A DNA stretch of 64,000 nt, taken from the NCBI GenBank assembly GCA_036260935.1, contig DATALQ010000022.1, positions 1 through 64,000 of the forward strand. Direction: 5' to 3'. This stretch comes from JAEYOM01 sp036260935 (GTDB lineage: Bacteria > Bacillota > Clostridia > Acetivibrionales > DTU013). Positions 33,678 to 40,460 of this stretch are shown here, one piece after another. A program made the translations under genes and the position numbers. The first letter of the stretch is position 1. Every line of letters begins with the position of its first letter. The notes beneath the pieces are model-generated. The model was not told the origin of the DNA, ran no database searches, and saw nothing but the letters and a program-made list of their open reading frames with translations.

Positions 33678-33814
33678 AGTGTTTCAACGAGGCTGGTCGC
33701 AAGCTTCGCTTGCTGCTCGCCTATGCATCCTAGGCGGGAGATATGCTCGCCGCCTGCAAACCTAAACTGTACCCGCCACCTATAGAGGTGGAGGACGCGC
33801 CTCGTTATAACACT
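33678..33814 (-). ncRNA. Candidate structured RNA within the exopolysaccharide operon
   Basis: Read on the minus strand, the ends pair: AGTGTTATAACGAGGC (33814-33799) with the complement of 33678-33693, giving 6 bp, a 2x2 internal loop and 8 bp. Inside are three local hairpins: CCACC/GGTGG (33776-33791), AGGCGG/CCGCCT with an extra GAG/CTC (33732-33755), and GCAAGC-GAA-GCTTGC in either sense (33699-33713). A closing stem with three branches is a typical riboswitch or antiterminator layout. It lies in the only long gap of the operon. No coding sequence fits here. The alternative is a small inverted-repeat mobile element. I do not recognise the class; EAR, the eps-associated antitermination RNA of Bacillales, sits in a comparable position. 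Confidence 0.55.
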
Positions 33815-33839
33815 TCGATATTTACCCGATACTAAAGCC

Positions 33840-35792
33840 TTACGCCTCTGTTTGAATGCCGAACAGGTCACAGAGTATCTGCAGTGTCATGACGCCCATG
33901 AGCAGCATGGTTTCCCTTTCGTTAAGGCTGTCTTTCATTAGTATGCTGTTGACAAACCCTTTGATCTTTGCCGCATTGAAAAGGTTGTACCTGGCTATGC
34001 CTTCCTCTGAAAGAATATGGTTCAAATATGGGTCCCGCATGATCTCCCTTACATCCAGCGACGAACGGTACGGGAATTTCTTTCTGTTGACAAGTTCACC
34101 AGGCAGATACTTTTCCGCAATTTTTTTGAGTATGTATTTTTCATTCAGCGCCCTGATTTTTAACCTGTCATCCAAGTGCATACAGTAATCCACCAGGTCG
34201 TCGTCAAGGAAAGGAAACCTCACCTCCACCGAATTAGCCATTGAAACTCTGTCCCCCTGGGACGAAAGAAGGTAGCGGGAAAGAAATGTTTCTATCTCCA
34301 GATACTGGCTCCTCTGTATATCCGTCCAGTTCATGATACCTTCCGCAGAGCCAAGTCCAAGCAATTCATGATAATCCGGATATTGCGAACTGTTTTTTAA
34401 AGTTCTCAGGCTGTCTGAAAAAAATCTTTCGAAAAACTCGAATTGCCTCCACCTTGTATAATGCGAGTCAAACAATGCGTTATCATTATCGTGCATATAG
34501 AAATAGCTCAGGCTTGCTGCGGGAGCCGACTGGAGCCGGCTGACCGAAAACTGGTTCACCTTCCTGAACAGCTGCTTTCTGAAGACTGAATCGGGATACT
34601 TTCTTATATAGTTCCTGATCTTGACCTCCCGGAAAATATCATAGCCTCCGAAGAGTTCATCCGACCCCTCTCCTGACATAACTACCTTGATGTCGTTTTT
34701 ATTGACCAGCTCCGAAAGCCTGTAAAGTGGCAATGGGCCTGCCCTTAGCAGCGGAGTTTCGGTATGCCATACGACTTTTTTGATCAGTTCTGAAAATTCA
34801 CTGTTTCTGTACAACACAACATTTTGTTTTATGCCGAATCGCTCGCATACCATCCTCTGATATTTGCTCTCGTCGAAGAATTTATCTTCAAAGCCGATCG
34901 AAAATGCTTCTACAGAACTGTCGTACGTGCTGGCCAGGATGGATGTGATAAGACTGGAGTCAAGCCCTCCGCTCAAATAGGTGCATATTTTGACATCGCC
35001 TGTCAATCTTCTACCGATCGATTTTATGAGAAGCGTCTCAATATCTTCAGCCGCATTTTCATGTCCGTGAGCATCGTGAGACAGTTTATGGCATTCGGTG
35101 GACGATCCCTGTTTTTCACCGGGGTTACAGAATTTCAGCCTGAAATACCTGTCCCTTCTTGTCGTCCTGCCGTGAAACTCCAGATATTCACCCGGCAGTA
35201 TGCTGTATATATCCTTGAAAACGGTACGGTCGTCCTGGGGAGACCAGAAGGTAAACACATCGAAAATGCCCTCGAAGGACAATTCCCTCCGCACCCTGCC
35301 GGCCGCAAGTATGGCTTTGATCTCGGAACCGAAGATAAACTCGCCATTTTTATGATAAAAATGCAGCGGTATTATCCCCATCCTGTCCCTCGCCAATACC
35401 AGCTTCCCGGAGCCGGCATCATATATGGCGATGGCAAACTGTCCGGACAGCCTTTCGAACATGCCAGTTCCGTATTCCTCATACATATGCGGCAGTATGG
35501 CCGTGTCGGAGTTGTTCGATATCCTGTGCCCCCCTGCCTCCAGTTCCTTGCGGAGCTGTACGTAATTGAATATCTCCCCGTTGAATATGACCGCAATGTT
35601 CTCATTCTCGTTATATGCCGGCTGTTTTCCGTTACTTATGTCGACGATGCTCAGCCGTTTGGAGGCAAGCCCTACATTGTCCCGGTAAAGATAGCCTGTC
35701 TCATTCGGGCCTCTGTGGGAAATGGCATCTCCCATCCGCTCCAAAGTCTTATCCGAACAATATTCGCTTACGAATCCGGCTATTCCGCACAT
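33840..35792 (-). CDS. Asparagine synthase (glutamine-hydrolysing) family amidotransferase
   Basis: 650 residues. MCGIAGFVSEY supplies the Cys2 nucleophile of the class II glutaminase; AISHRGPNETG, RLSIVDISNGKQP and FNGEIFNYVQLRKEL follow. The synthase domain has the P-loop TYLSGGLDSSLI (about 270-281). Glutamine-derived ammonia is passed to an AMP-activated carboxylate. In an exopolysaccharide operon next to an acyl ligase and carrier protein it is more likely to amidate a sugar acid or acyl group than to make free asparagine. Overlaps the ligase gene by 13 bp. Confidence 0.88.
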   Translation of the reverse strand: MCGIAGFVSEYCSDKTLERMGDAISHRGPNETGYLYRDNVGLASKRLSIVDISNGKQPAYNENENIAVIFNGEIFNYVQLRKELEAGGHRISNNSDTAILPHMYEEYGTGMFERLSGQFAIAIYDAGSGKLVLARDRMGIIPLHFYHKNGEFIFGSEIKAILAAGRVRRELSFEGIFDVFTFWSPQDDRTVFKDIYSILPGEYLEFHGRTTRRDRYFRLKFCNPGEKQGSSTECHKLSHDAHGHENAAEDIETLLIKSIGRRLTGDVKICTYLSGGLDSSLITSILASTYDSSVEAFSIGFEDKFFDESKYQRMVCERFGIKQNVVLYRNSEFSELIKKVVWHTETPLLRAGPLPLYRLSELVNKNDIKVVMSGEGSDELFGGYDIFREVKIRNYIRKYPDSVFRKQLFRKVNQFSVSRLQSAPAASLSYFYMHDNDNALFDSHYTRWRQFEFFERFFSDSLRTLKNSSQYPDYHELLGLGSAEGIMNWTDIQRSQYLEIETFLSRYLLSSQGDRVSMANSVEVRFPFLDDDLVDYCMHLDDRLKIRALNEKYILKKIAEKYLPGELVNRKKFPYRSSLDVREIMRDPYLNHILSEEGIARYNLFNAAKIKGFVNSILMKDSLNERETMLLMGVMTLQILCDLFGIQTEA

Positions 35793-37285
35793 TGGTTTCT
35801 CCTCAATACACTTCTTCTAATTTTGCCGCTTTCAGTCCTTGGTATCTGGTCTATGACTTCAAAAACATTTGGCCTCATATAGGGCGGAAGTTTCGGGCAG
35901 ACATACCTGATGATCTCTTCCAGAGGGTACGCCTTCTCCGTCACAATAAAAGCCTTGATGGCAGGCAGGCCATTTACCGCACTTTCAACAACGGCAGATT
36001 CCTTTACCCATTTGCAGCTGTTTATCTCATTCTCTATTTCCACAGGACTGATCCTGTGCCCCATGTGCTTTATGATGTCGGACTTCCTGCCCTTGATATA
36101 TATGAACCCGTCTTCGTCTACTGTGGCGTTGTCCCCTGTATAGAGCCACCCATCCTTAAGCACTTCATCCGTTGCAGCCGCGTCCTCCCAGTAGCCCTTC
36201 ATTATGTTCGGCCCACGCGCAACGATCTCTCCTACCTCGCCAGGCTTTACTTCCCTTCCGTTTTCATTCAAAACCCTGAGTTCGACGTTGCAGAGGCCCC
36301 TGCCTATGGAGCCCTGTTTGTTTCCCAACAGTCCGGGGCTGAGATAGCTCAGCCTTGCCCCTGCTTCTGTCTGCCCATACATTATGAACAATTCCACCGA
36401 GGGATAATTTCTGGCGATGCAGGCAATATCGTCTTTATTGGCAGCTTCTCCGGCCAACGTTATGTATCGCAGGCCGTAGGGGAAATCTTGATCTCCGCCG
36501 GAATTTCTTATATACTTCAGCATCAGGTTTATATAAGAGCCCACGGTTGAAAAGCCCGAAACCCTGTACTTTTTTATAGCCTCAAGGACTTTGAGGGGAA
36601 ACACTGCCGAACTCTCTATTATGATCGACGCACCCGCATATGTATGTGTCAGCAGGACCGAATTCCCATAAGAATATGTAAAGGGCAGGGTCATAAGAAC
36701 TGAATCCTCACAATCGAGTCCAAGGTAGTCAACGATGGCTTCGGTATTTGCCATAAGGTTACGGTGTGTCAGCATAACACCCTTCGGGTTGGCCGTCGTA
36801 CCCGAAGTGAAAAGGATCATAGCCGTATCGTTTTCATCCACATCAGTTTCCCGGCCCTCATCGGTAGCGCCGAAGGAGCAGGCGCCTTCACAAATATCCC
36901 GGTCTATATTCACTATCCTTTTGCTAATCCATCCGCCCGTGCTTTCCAGCTTTTCAGCCGTTGAGTCACATGCAAGTATCAGCTTCGGGCTGCATTTCTC
37001 AACGATGAAAAGTACGTTTTCGGCCATCTTGACAGGGTTTACAGGCACTGCCACGGCATTGATCCGCAATATCCCGTAAAAGGCCGCAATATACTGTACC
37101 GAATTGTCGCAGAATATAACGACACGGTCCCCCCTGCTTACGCCGCATTCAAGCAGATACGCCGAAACGGCACGGGCAATGCATTCGACTTCGTGATAGG
37201 TCCATGCCCGTTCCTGGCTTTGTACAAACAGTTTGTCCGGGTATTTTGCAGCGCTCTCTTCGATAAGTCCATATAATCCCTTCAT
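35780..37285 (-). CDS. AMP-forming acyl ligase (ANL superfamily)
   Basis: 501 residues. Motifs in order: AMILFTSGTTANPKGVML (A3), YGQTEAGARLSYL (A5), GWLYTGDNATVDEDGFIYIKG (A7), GRKSDIIKHMGHRISPVEIE (A8) and PRTESGKIRRSVLR with the catalytic Lys (A10). It adenylates a carboxylic acid and transfers it to a thiol, either CoA or the carrier protein encoded at 40015. Length and motifs resemble stand-alone acyl-CoA ligases, including those associated with exosortase-A polysaccharide loci; DltA-like amino acid activation is the alternative. AGGAG lies 8 nt before the ATG. Confidence 0.85.
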   Translation of the reverse strand: MKGLYGLIEESAAKYPDKLFVQSQERAWTYHEVECIARAVSAYLLECGVSRGDRVVIFCDNSVQYIAAFYGILRINAVAVPVNPVKMAENVLFIVEKCSPKLILACDSTAEKLESTGGWISKRIVNIDRDICEGACSFGATDEGRETDVDENDTAMILFTSGTTANPKGVMLTHRNLMANTEAIVDYLGLDCEDSVLMTLPFTYSYGNSVLLTHTYAGASIIIESSAVFPLKVLEAIKKYRVSGFSTVGSYINLMLKYIRNSGGDQDFPYGLRYITLAGEAANKDDIACIARNYPSVELFIMYGQTEAGARLSYLSPGLLGNKQGSIGRGLCNVELRVLNENGREVKPGEVGEIVARGPNIMKGYWEDAAATDEVLKDGWLYTGDNATVDEDGFIYIKGRKSDIIKHMGHRISPVEIENEINSCKWVKESAVVESAVNGLPAIKAFIVTEKAYPLEEIIRYVCPKLPPYMRPNVFEVIDQIPRTESGKIRRSVLRRNQCAE

Positions 37286-37352
37286 GTGTACACTCCTATC
37301 TGCACTCGTTCCCGTACTGCCCTCTCAGGTGACGATGCCGATCGCTGCTTGC

Positions 37353-38366
37353 TTATCCCACCTCTGCCTGGGGCGTGCCGTCCCATCCCGCCAACCTGGC
37401 CATAAGCCACCATGCTGCATAGGCTTTCAGGTTTGCGTTCAAAGGCTGGCTGTGCGGAGACGGGCATTCAAACCAGTCCACGCCCTTTTCATGGGTGTCC
37501 TGCCACTGCTTTGCCCAGTTTTCGTCGGGTTTTCTGTCCCCGTTGCTGTCATAATCGCATGAGTCCTTTGCATACCTGTCACCGTAATATACACCGTCCG
37601 GATCATAGCTTTCTATATCCGCAAAGTCATACAGAACCTTATTGTTTTTTAAACAGAAATCCCTTATCTGTTTATTGTTTTTCATCAGTTTCCCTTTTTC
37701 GGCCGTACCGTCCAGATGGCCGGTCATATAGACAAATCTGACCTTTGGGAATTCCTTCTCCAGCTTCTGCATCAGATTCAGATAGTTATTGACATAACCG
37801 GAGTTTTCCTTTGACAGTTGTCCGCACCATGACCACATCACTACGTTTACATCCTTGTTTTCGGCCAGGTATTTTCTTGTTGCAGTTGCCCATTCCTTAT
37901 TATTGGGCGCTCCAAGGTCCATTTTTAATCCGAAGGGATTGTCCCTGAAGTCGATGGAATCCTCCGGCAGCCCTTTTTTGTATACAAACGGCATACCCTT
38001 GAATTTCGTCAAGCCGAGCATGCCGCCAACGAGCTGGCTTCCATGAGATGTATGCCCGTACGCTATATGGAGCTCCTCTTTTGCTTTTTCCACCCATTTT
38101 TCCGGGATCAGGCCCAGTTTGGTACAGGTATGGCCGATAATCATATTTTTTGTAACAGCCGCTTTATCTGCCGCTTCACCGGCAGAAATCCTGATTACAG
38201 CGGTATCCGCCACATCGCCGGCGGCGTTCCCGGTGACTCCGTTCGCAGCGTCAGCCGGCTTTAATGCTGCGGCGCTGGCAGATTTTTTAAAGATGAAATC
38301 CCATGCAAAAAATACACCGCCTGTTATCACGATAAGTAAAACTGCAATCAGCAATTTGCTTTTCAC
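37353..38366 (-). CDS. Secreted or membrane-anchored SGNH-like protein of unknown function
   Basis: 337 residues from a GTG (GGAGGTG 9 nt upstream). An N-terminal membrane segment (LLIAVLLIVITGGVFFAWDF) is followed by an Ala-rich linker to ~70. The globular part begins IIGHTCTKLG and has AYGHTSHGSQLVGGMLG (about 102-118), VNVVMWSWCGQLS, VRFVYMTGHLDGTAEKG, DYDSNGDRKPD (possible Ca2+ loop) and CPSPHSQPLNANLKAYAAWW. The alternation of strands with conserved polar ends and late SPHSQ recall SGNH hydrolase-like folds that act on acylated glycans, but the Ser/His/Asp assignment is not certain. It might trim or modify acyl groups on the exported polymer. Confidence 0.55.
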   Translation of the reverse strand: MKSKLLIAVLLIVITGGVFFAWDFIFKKSASAAALKPADAANGVTGNAAGDVADTAVIRISAGEAADKAAVTKNMIIGHTCTKLGLIPEKWVEKAKEELHIAYGHTSHGSQLVGGMLGLTKFKGMPFVYKKGLPEDSIDFRDNPFGLKMDLGAPNNKEWATATRKYLAENKDVNVVMWSWCGQLSKENSGYVNNYLNLMQKLEKEFPKVRFVYMTGHLDGTAEKGKLMKNNKQIRDFCLKNNKVLYDFADIESYDPDGVYYGDRYAKDSCDYDSNGDRKPDENWAKQWQDTHEKGVDWFECPSPHSQPLNANLKAYAAWWLMARLAGWDGTPQAEVG

Positions 38367-38420
38367 AAAATAACACCTCCGTTTTTTCAGCTTATTCTCT
38401 CCTGCGGAATCTTAGAACAC

Positions 38421-38993
38421 TTATGACTCTTCTGGTTTTTTATGCCGGCCGGCGAACAGAGCGGCAGGAATAATCCTCATTTCCCTGACGACGGCCACCA
38501 GTGAGCCGGCCGGGATATTGCCTCTTATAACCGCTCCCGCTTCGATGACGGAATTCCTGCCAATGTGCGTTCCGCTTAGTATTATGGCTCCGGCCCCGAT
38601 CCAGCAGCCGTCTTCTATAATTACTTCAGAACACTTGAACTCCGTAGGTGAGACCCCGTTACTCGAATAAATATGATCATGATCATACACACATACGTTG
38701 GGACCGAATAAACACCTGTCGCCTATTACGATCCTTTGTCTGCAGGCTATGATGCAATTCCTGTTGAAAACGACATGGCTGCCGATGTCCATACTTCCGC
38801 AATCGCACAATATATGCACATTTGTTCTGAAGCTCACCCTGCCCAGGGTTAAAACAGCATTCTTCCCTATGGCTATTTCAGTATCGGCCTTGAAATTATG
38901 CCTGATACTCCTGATTTTAAGCCGCTTTCCGAACCTGAGCCTCAGGAAACCAAGTTTTAGTATACTGAACACTTTTTGAAAAAGCATACTCAC
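38421..38993 (-). CDS. Hexapeptide-repeat acyltransferase
   Basis: 190 residues. Repeats of the left-handed beta-helix are plain: EIAIGKNAVLTLGRVSF, SMDIGSHVVFNRNCIIACRQ, RIVIGDRCLFGPNVCVYDHD, VIIEDGCWIGAGAIILSG and HIGRNSVIEAGAVIRGNIPA. The DHDH element is the catalytic region of maltose/galactoside O-acetyltransferases. It probably adds an acetyl group, or another acyl group if the carrier protein serves as donor, to a sugar. It starts at GTG 38993 or ATG 38987, 9-15 bp after the preceding gene. Confidence 0.85.
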   Translation of the reverse strand: MSMLFQKVFSILKLGFLRLRFGKRLKIRSIRHNFKADTEIAIGKNAVLTLGRVSFRTNVHILCDCGSMDIGSHVVFNRNCIIACRQRIVIGDRCLFGPNVCVYDHDHIYSSNGVSPTEFKCSEVIIEDGCWIGAGAIILSGTHIGRNSVIEAGAVIRGNIPAGSLVAVVREMRIIPAALFAGRHKKPEES

Positions 38994-39002
38994 GCCTTCT
39001 AT

Positions 39003-39989
39003 CTAGATGCTCCTGAACATATTCCTGACAATTTCATACGTATTGTCATTTTTGATATTTTCCATCTTTTCCGCCCCTTCCGCCCTTGTCATATAGCCGT
39101 CTCTGACCATATTGCTTATCTCATAGGCGTAGGGATGATAACCGAACCGCTCCATATGGCTTTGGTTTGCGTAGGAATTCAGAAGACAGTTTGAACTGTT
39201 GCCGTCGGTGTTTTCCGGAGACTCCCAGCCGATTTTCTTTATGTCATCAAATATCGCTGCTTCATTGTAGTGATTTTTTACAAAGGGGTAGTACAGATAT
39301 GGAATTCTGTCCTGGTTACTGCTCATAAATCCTGAGTCCAAAAAGTATTTGCCATATTCCATGCCCAACTCATTGACGATAGCGTTCCTGACGTTTTCGA
39401 ACACCTTGGTCACGGTACGGTAATCAAGCTTTAGTAATGGCTTTGCGATCCCTGCCTGTCCTGGGGTCCAGCCGAAACATATTATTGGTATGTCTCTTAT
39501 GATCGCTTCATAATAAATCATATTCTTGATAAGCATGATGCACAGATTGCATATGGAGCTCGCCCTTTCAAGCGCCATTTTCGGGAATGCCCTGCCGTCC
39601 TCAATAAACCTGAAGGCTTTTATCAATTTGGCGGCGGGATATTTTAAAATCATGCCATCTACGCCCAGTTGATCTGTTACCTTGCTTATATTACGCAGGC
39701 TCGCTTCACTTAAGAAGCCATTATTAAAGGTCACGGCAAGAATCGATGCGTTGTATTTTTCCCTGATCATCTTCAAAGTATAGGTGCTGTCCTTACCCCC
39801 GCTGAAGGCCATTATAACTTGGTATCTGCGGTCTCTGTACATTTCCAGCAGATTTACGAATTCTTCATCGAACGAATTGCAGTCGGTACAGTGCGCGATG
39901 GAATCCGTGCAGTAATTGCACAGTCCGTCGCTGTTGATCCTTACAGACGGCATATTGTCGTTTAAAAGGCATTTGATGCAAGTATCCAT
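39003..39989 (-). CDS. PP-loop amidotransferase (N-acetyl sugar amidotransferase-like)
   Basis: 328 residues. N-terminal CxxC pairs (Cys4/7, 24/27, 34/37) likely bind zinc or a cluster; the ATP-pyrophosphatase P-loop is FSGGKDSTY (62-70). Further marks are SICNLCIMLIKN and FGWTPGQAG. This is the WbpG/PseA-like group, which amidates sugars (for example to acetamidino groups) using ammonia channelled from a partner glutaminase. The partner could be the asparagine synthase at 33840, since no HisH/HisF-like genes are near. Third protein family in the operon able to activate a group for amide or amidine formation. Confidence 0.8.
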   Translation of the reverse strand: MDTCIKCLLNDNMPSVRINSDGLCNYCTDSIAHCTDCNSFDEEFVNLLEMYRDRRYQVIMAFSGGKDSTYTLKMIREKYNASILAVTFNNGFLSEASLRNISKVTDQLGVDGMILKYPAAKLIKAFRFIEDGRAFPKMALERASSICNLCIMLIKNMIYYEAIIRDIPIICFGWTPGQAGIAKPLLKLDYRTVTKVFENVRNAIVNELGMEYGKYFLDSGFMSSNQDRIPYLYYPFVKNHYNEAAIFDDIKKIGWESPENTDGNSSNCLLNSYANQSHMERFGYHPYAYEISNMVRDGYMTRAEGAEKMENIKNDNTYEIVRNMFRSI

Positions 39990-40014
39990 AGATTACACCG
40001 ACCCTTTCACAAGC

Positions 40015-40272
40015 TCAGGAACTGATCTTGCTGCTTATATAATTGTAAATTTTGTTTACGGAATCAAAATTCTCAGGCAGAATCTCATTATCATATACCT
40101 TGAATCTAAACGTCTTTTCAATGTACGATACCAACCCGATAATGCCTATGGAATCGATGTATCCGTTATTTATCAGAGAGTCGTCGGCATTGATTTCGTC
40201 CATGGATTCACAGTAAAGGATATTGTTCTGGAAAAACACAGATAATTTTTCTTTGATGTAGTTTTGATCCAT
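40015..40272 (-). CDS. Acyl carrier protein
   Basis: 85 residues from ATG 40272 (AAAGGAG 8 nt upstream). The fold is four-helical with NNGYIDSIGIIGLVSYIE, in which Ser41 of the DSIG motif is the phosphopantetheine site. It carries an acyl or amino acid group as thioester. It is not next to fatty-acid genes but heads the exopolysaccharide operon, so it is probably dedicated to the ligase at 35780. First gene of the unit. Confidence 0.9.
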   Translation of the reverse strand: MDQNYIKEKLSVFFQNNILYCESMDEINADDSLINNGYIDSIGIIGLVSYIEKTFRFKVYDNEILPENFDSVNKIYNYISSKISS

Positions 40273-40295
40273 TAGCATCTCTCCTTTATATTTCT

Positions 40296-40317
40296 CTTTG
40301 ATTACACTTTGATTACA
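40296..40317. promoter_or_regulatory. 11-bp tandem repeat upstream of the exopolysaccharide operon
   Basis: CTTTGATTACA is repeated head to tail (40296-40306 and 40307-40317), 24-45 bp before the carrier protein start codon. About one helical turn apart, the two copies could bind a regulator dimer in the leader. A weak minus-strand promoter candidate (TTTACC, 16 bp, CATAAT) lies further upstream around 40345-40372. Confidence 0.4.
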
Positions 40318-40407
40318 TTTCCAATTTTATGTACAAACTCGGCAATTATGTTAAATATTTAAAAAAGGTAAATGAAATTTTATGTAGCTTTTTTAGACAA
40401 AAAAGGC

Positions 40408-40443
40408 CTCGGTCTTTATGTTTGACCGAAGCCATTTTCTATG
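40408..40443 (-). terminator. Terminator of the LTA synthase gene
   Basis: GGCCTCGGTC pairs with GACCGAAGCC (one mismatch) around a 9-nt loop; on the minus strand TTTTTT follows. It separates the LTA synthase gene from the exopolysaccharide operon. Confidence 0.8.
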
Positions 40444-40460
40444 AATCGTATGAAAGAAAT

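Larger units (their letters stand above)
33619..33815. repeat. 11-bp direct repeat flanking the structured element
   Basis: TTATAACACTT occurs at 33619-33629 and 33805-33815, 186 bp apart. It frames the RNA candidate and AT-rich hairpin and could be a target-site duplication, although the right copy also forms part of the closing stem. Confidence 0.5.

Noticed and set aside
33678..33814. Known riboswitch classes (c-di-GMP, c-di-AMP, glycine, cobalamin)
   Set aside because: None of the conserved core motifs of these classes that I know could be found in the candidate.
33668..33871. 67-codon minus-strand open frame across the structured RNA region
   Set aside because: It overlaps the asparagine synthase end, has a random-looking product, and the inverted repeats explain the region better.
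34824..35882. 352-codon plus-strand open frame opposite the asparagine synthase gene
   Set aside because: It is the mirror of a gene with clear catalytic motifs, has no ribosome binding site, and its product shows no family features.
35615..36550. 311-codon plus-strand open frame opposite the acyl ligase gene
   Set aside because: Antisense shadow of a gene with all ANL motifs intact; composition is Cys/His/Arg-rich in the way such shadows are.
18240..40272. Exosortase or sortase gene within the polysaccharide locus
   Set aside because: Looked for because of the ligase/carrier/amidotransferase set; no protein with the exosortase Cys-Arg-His membrane pattern is present.
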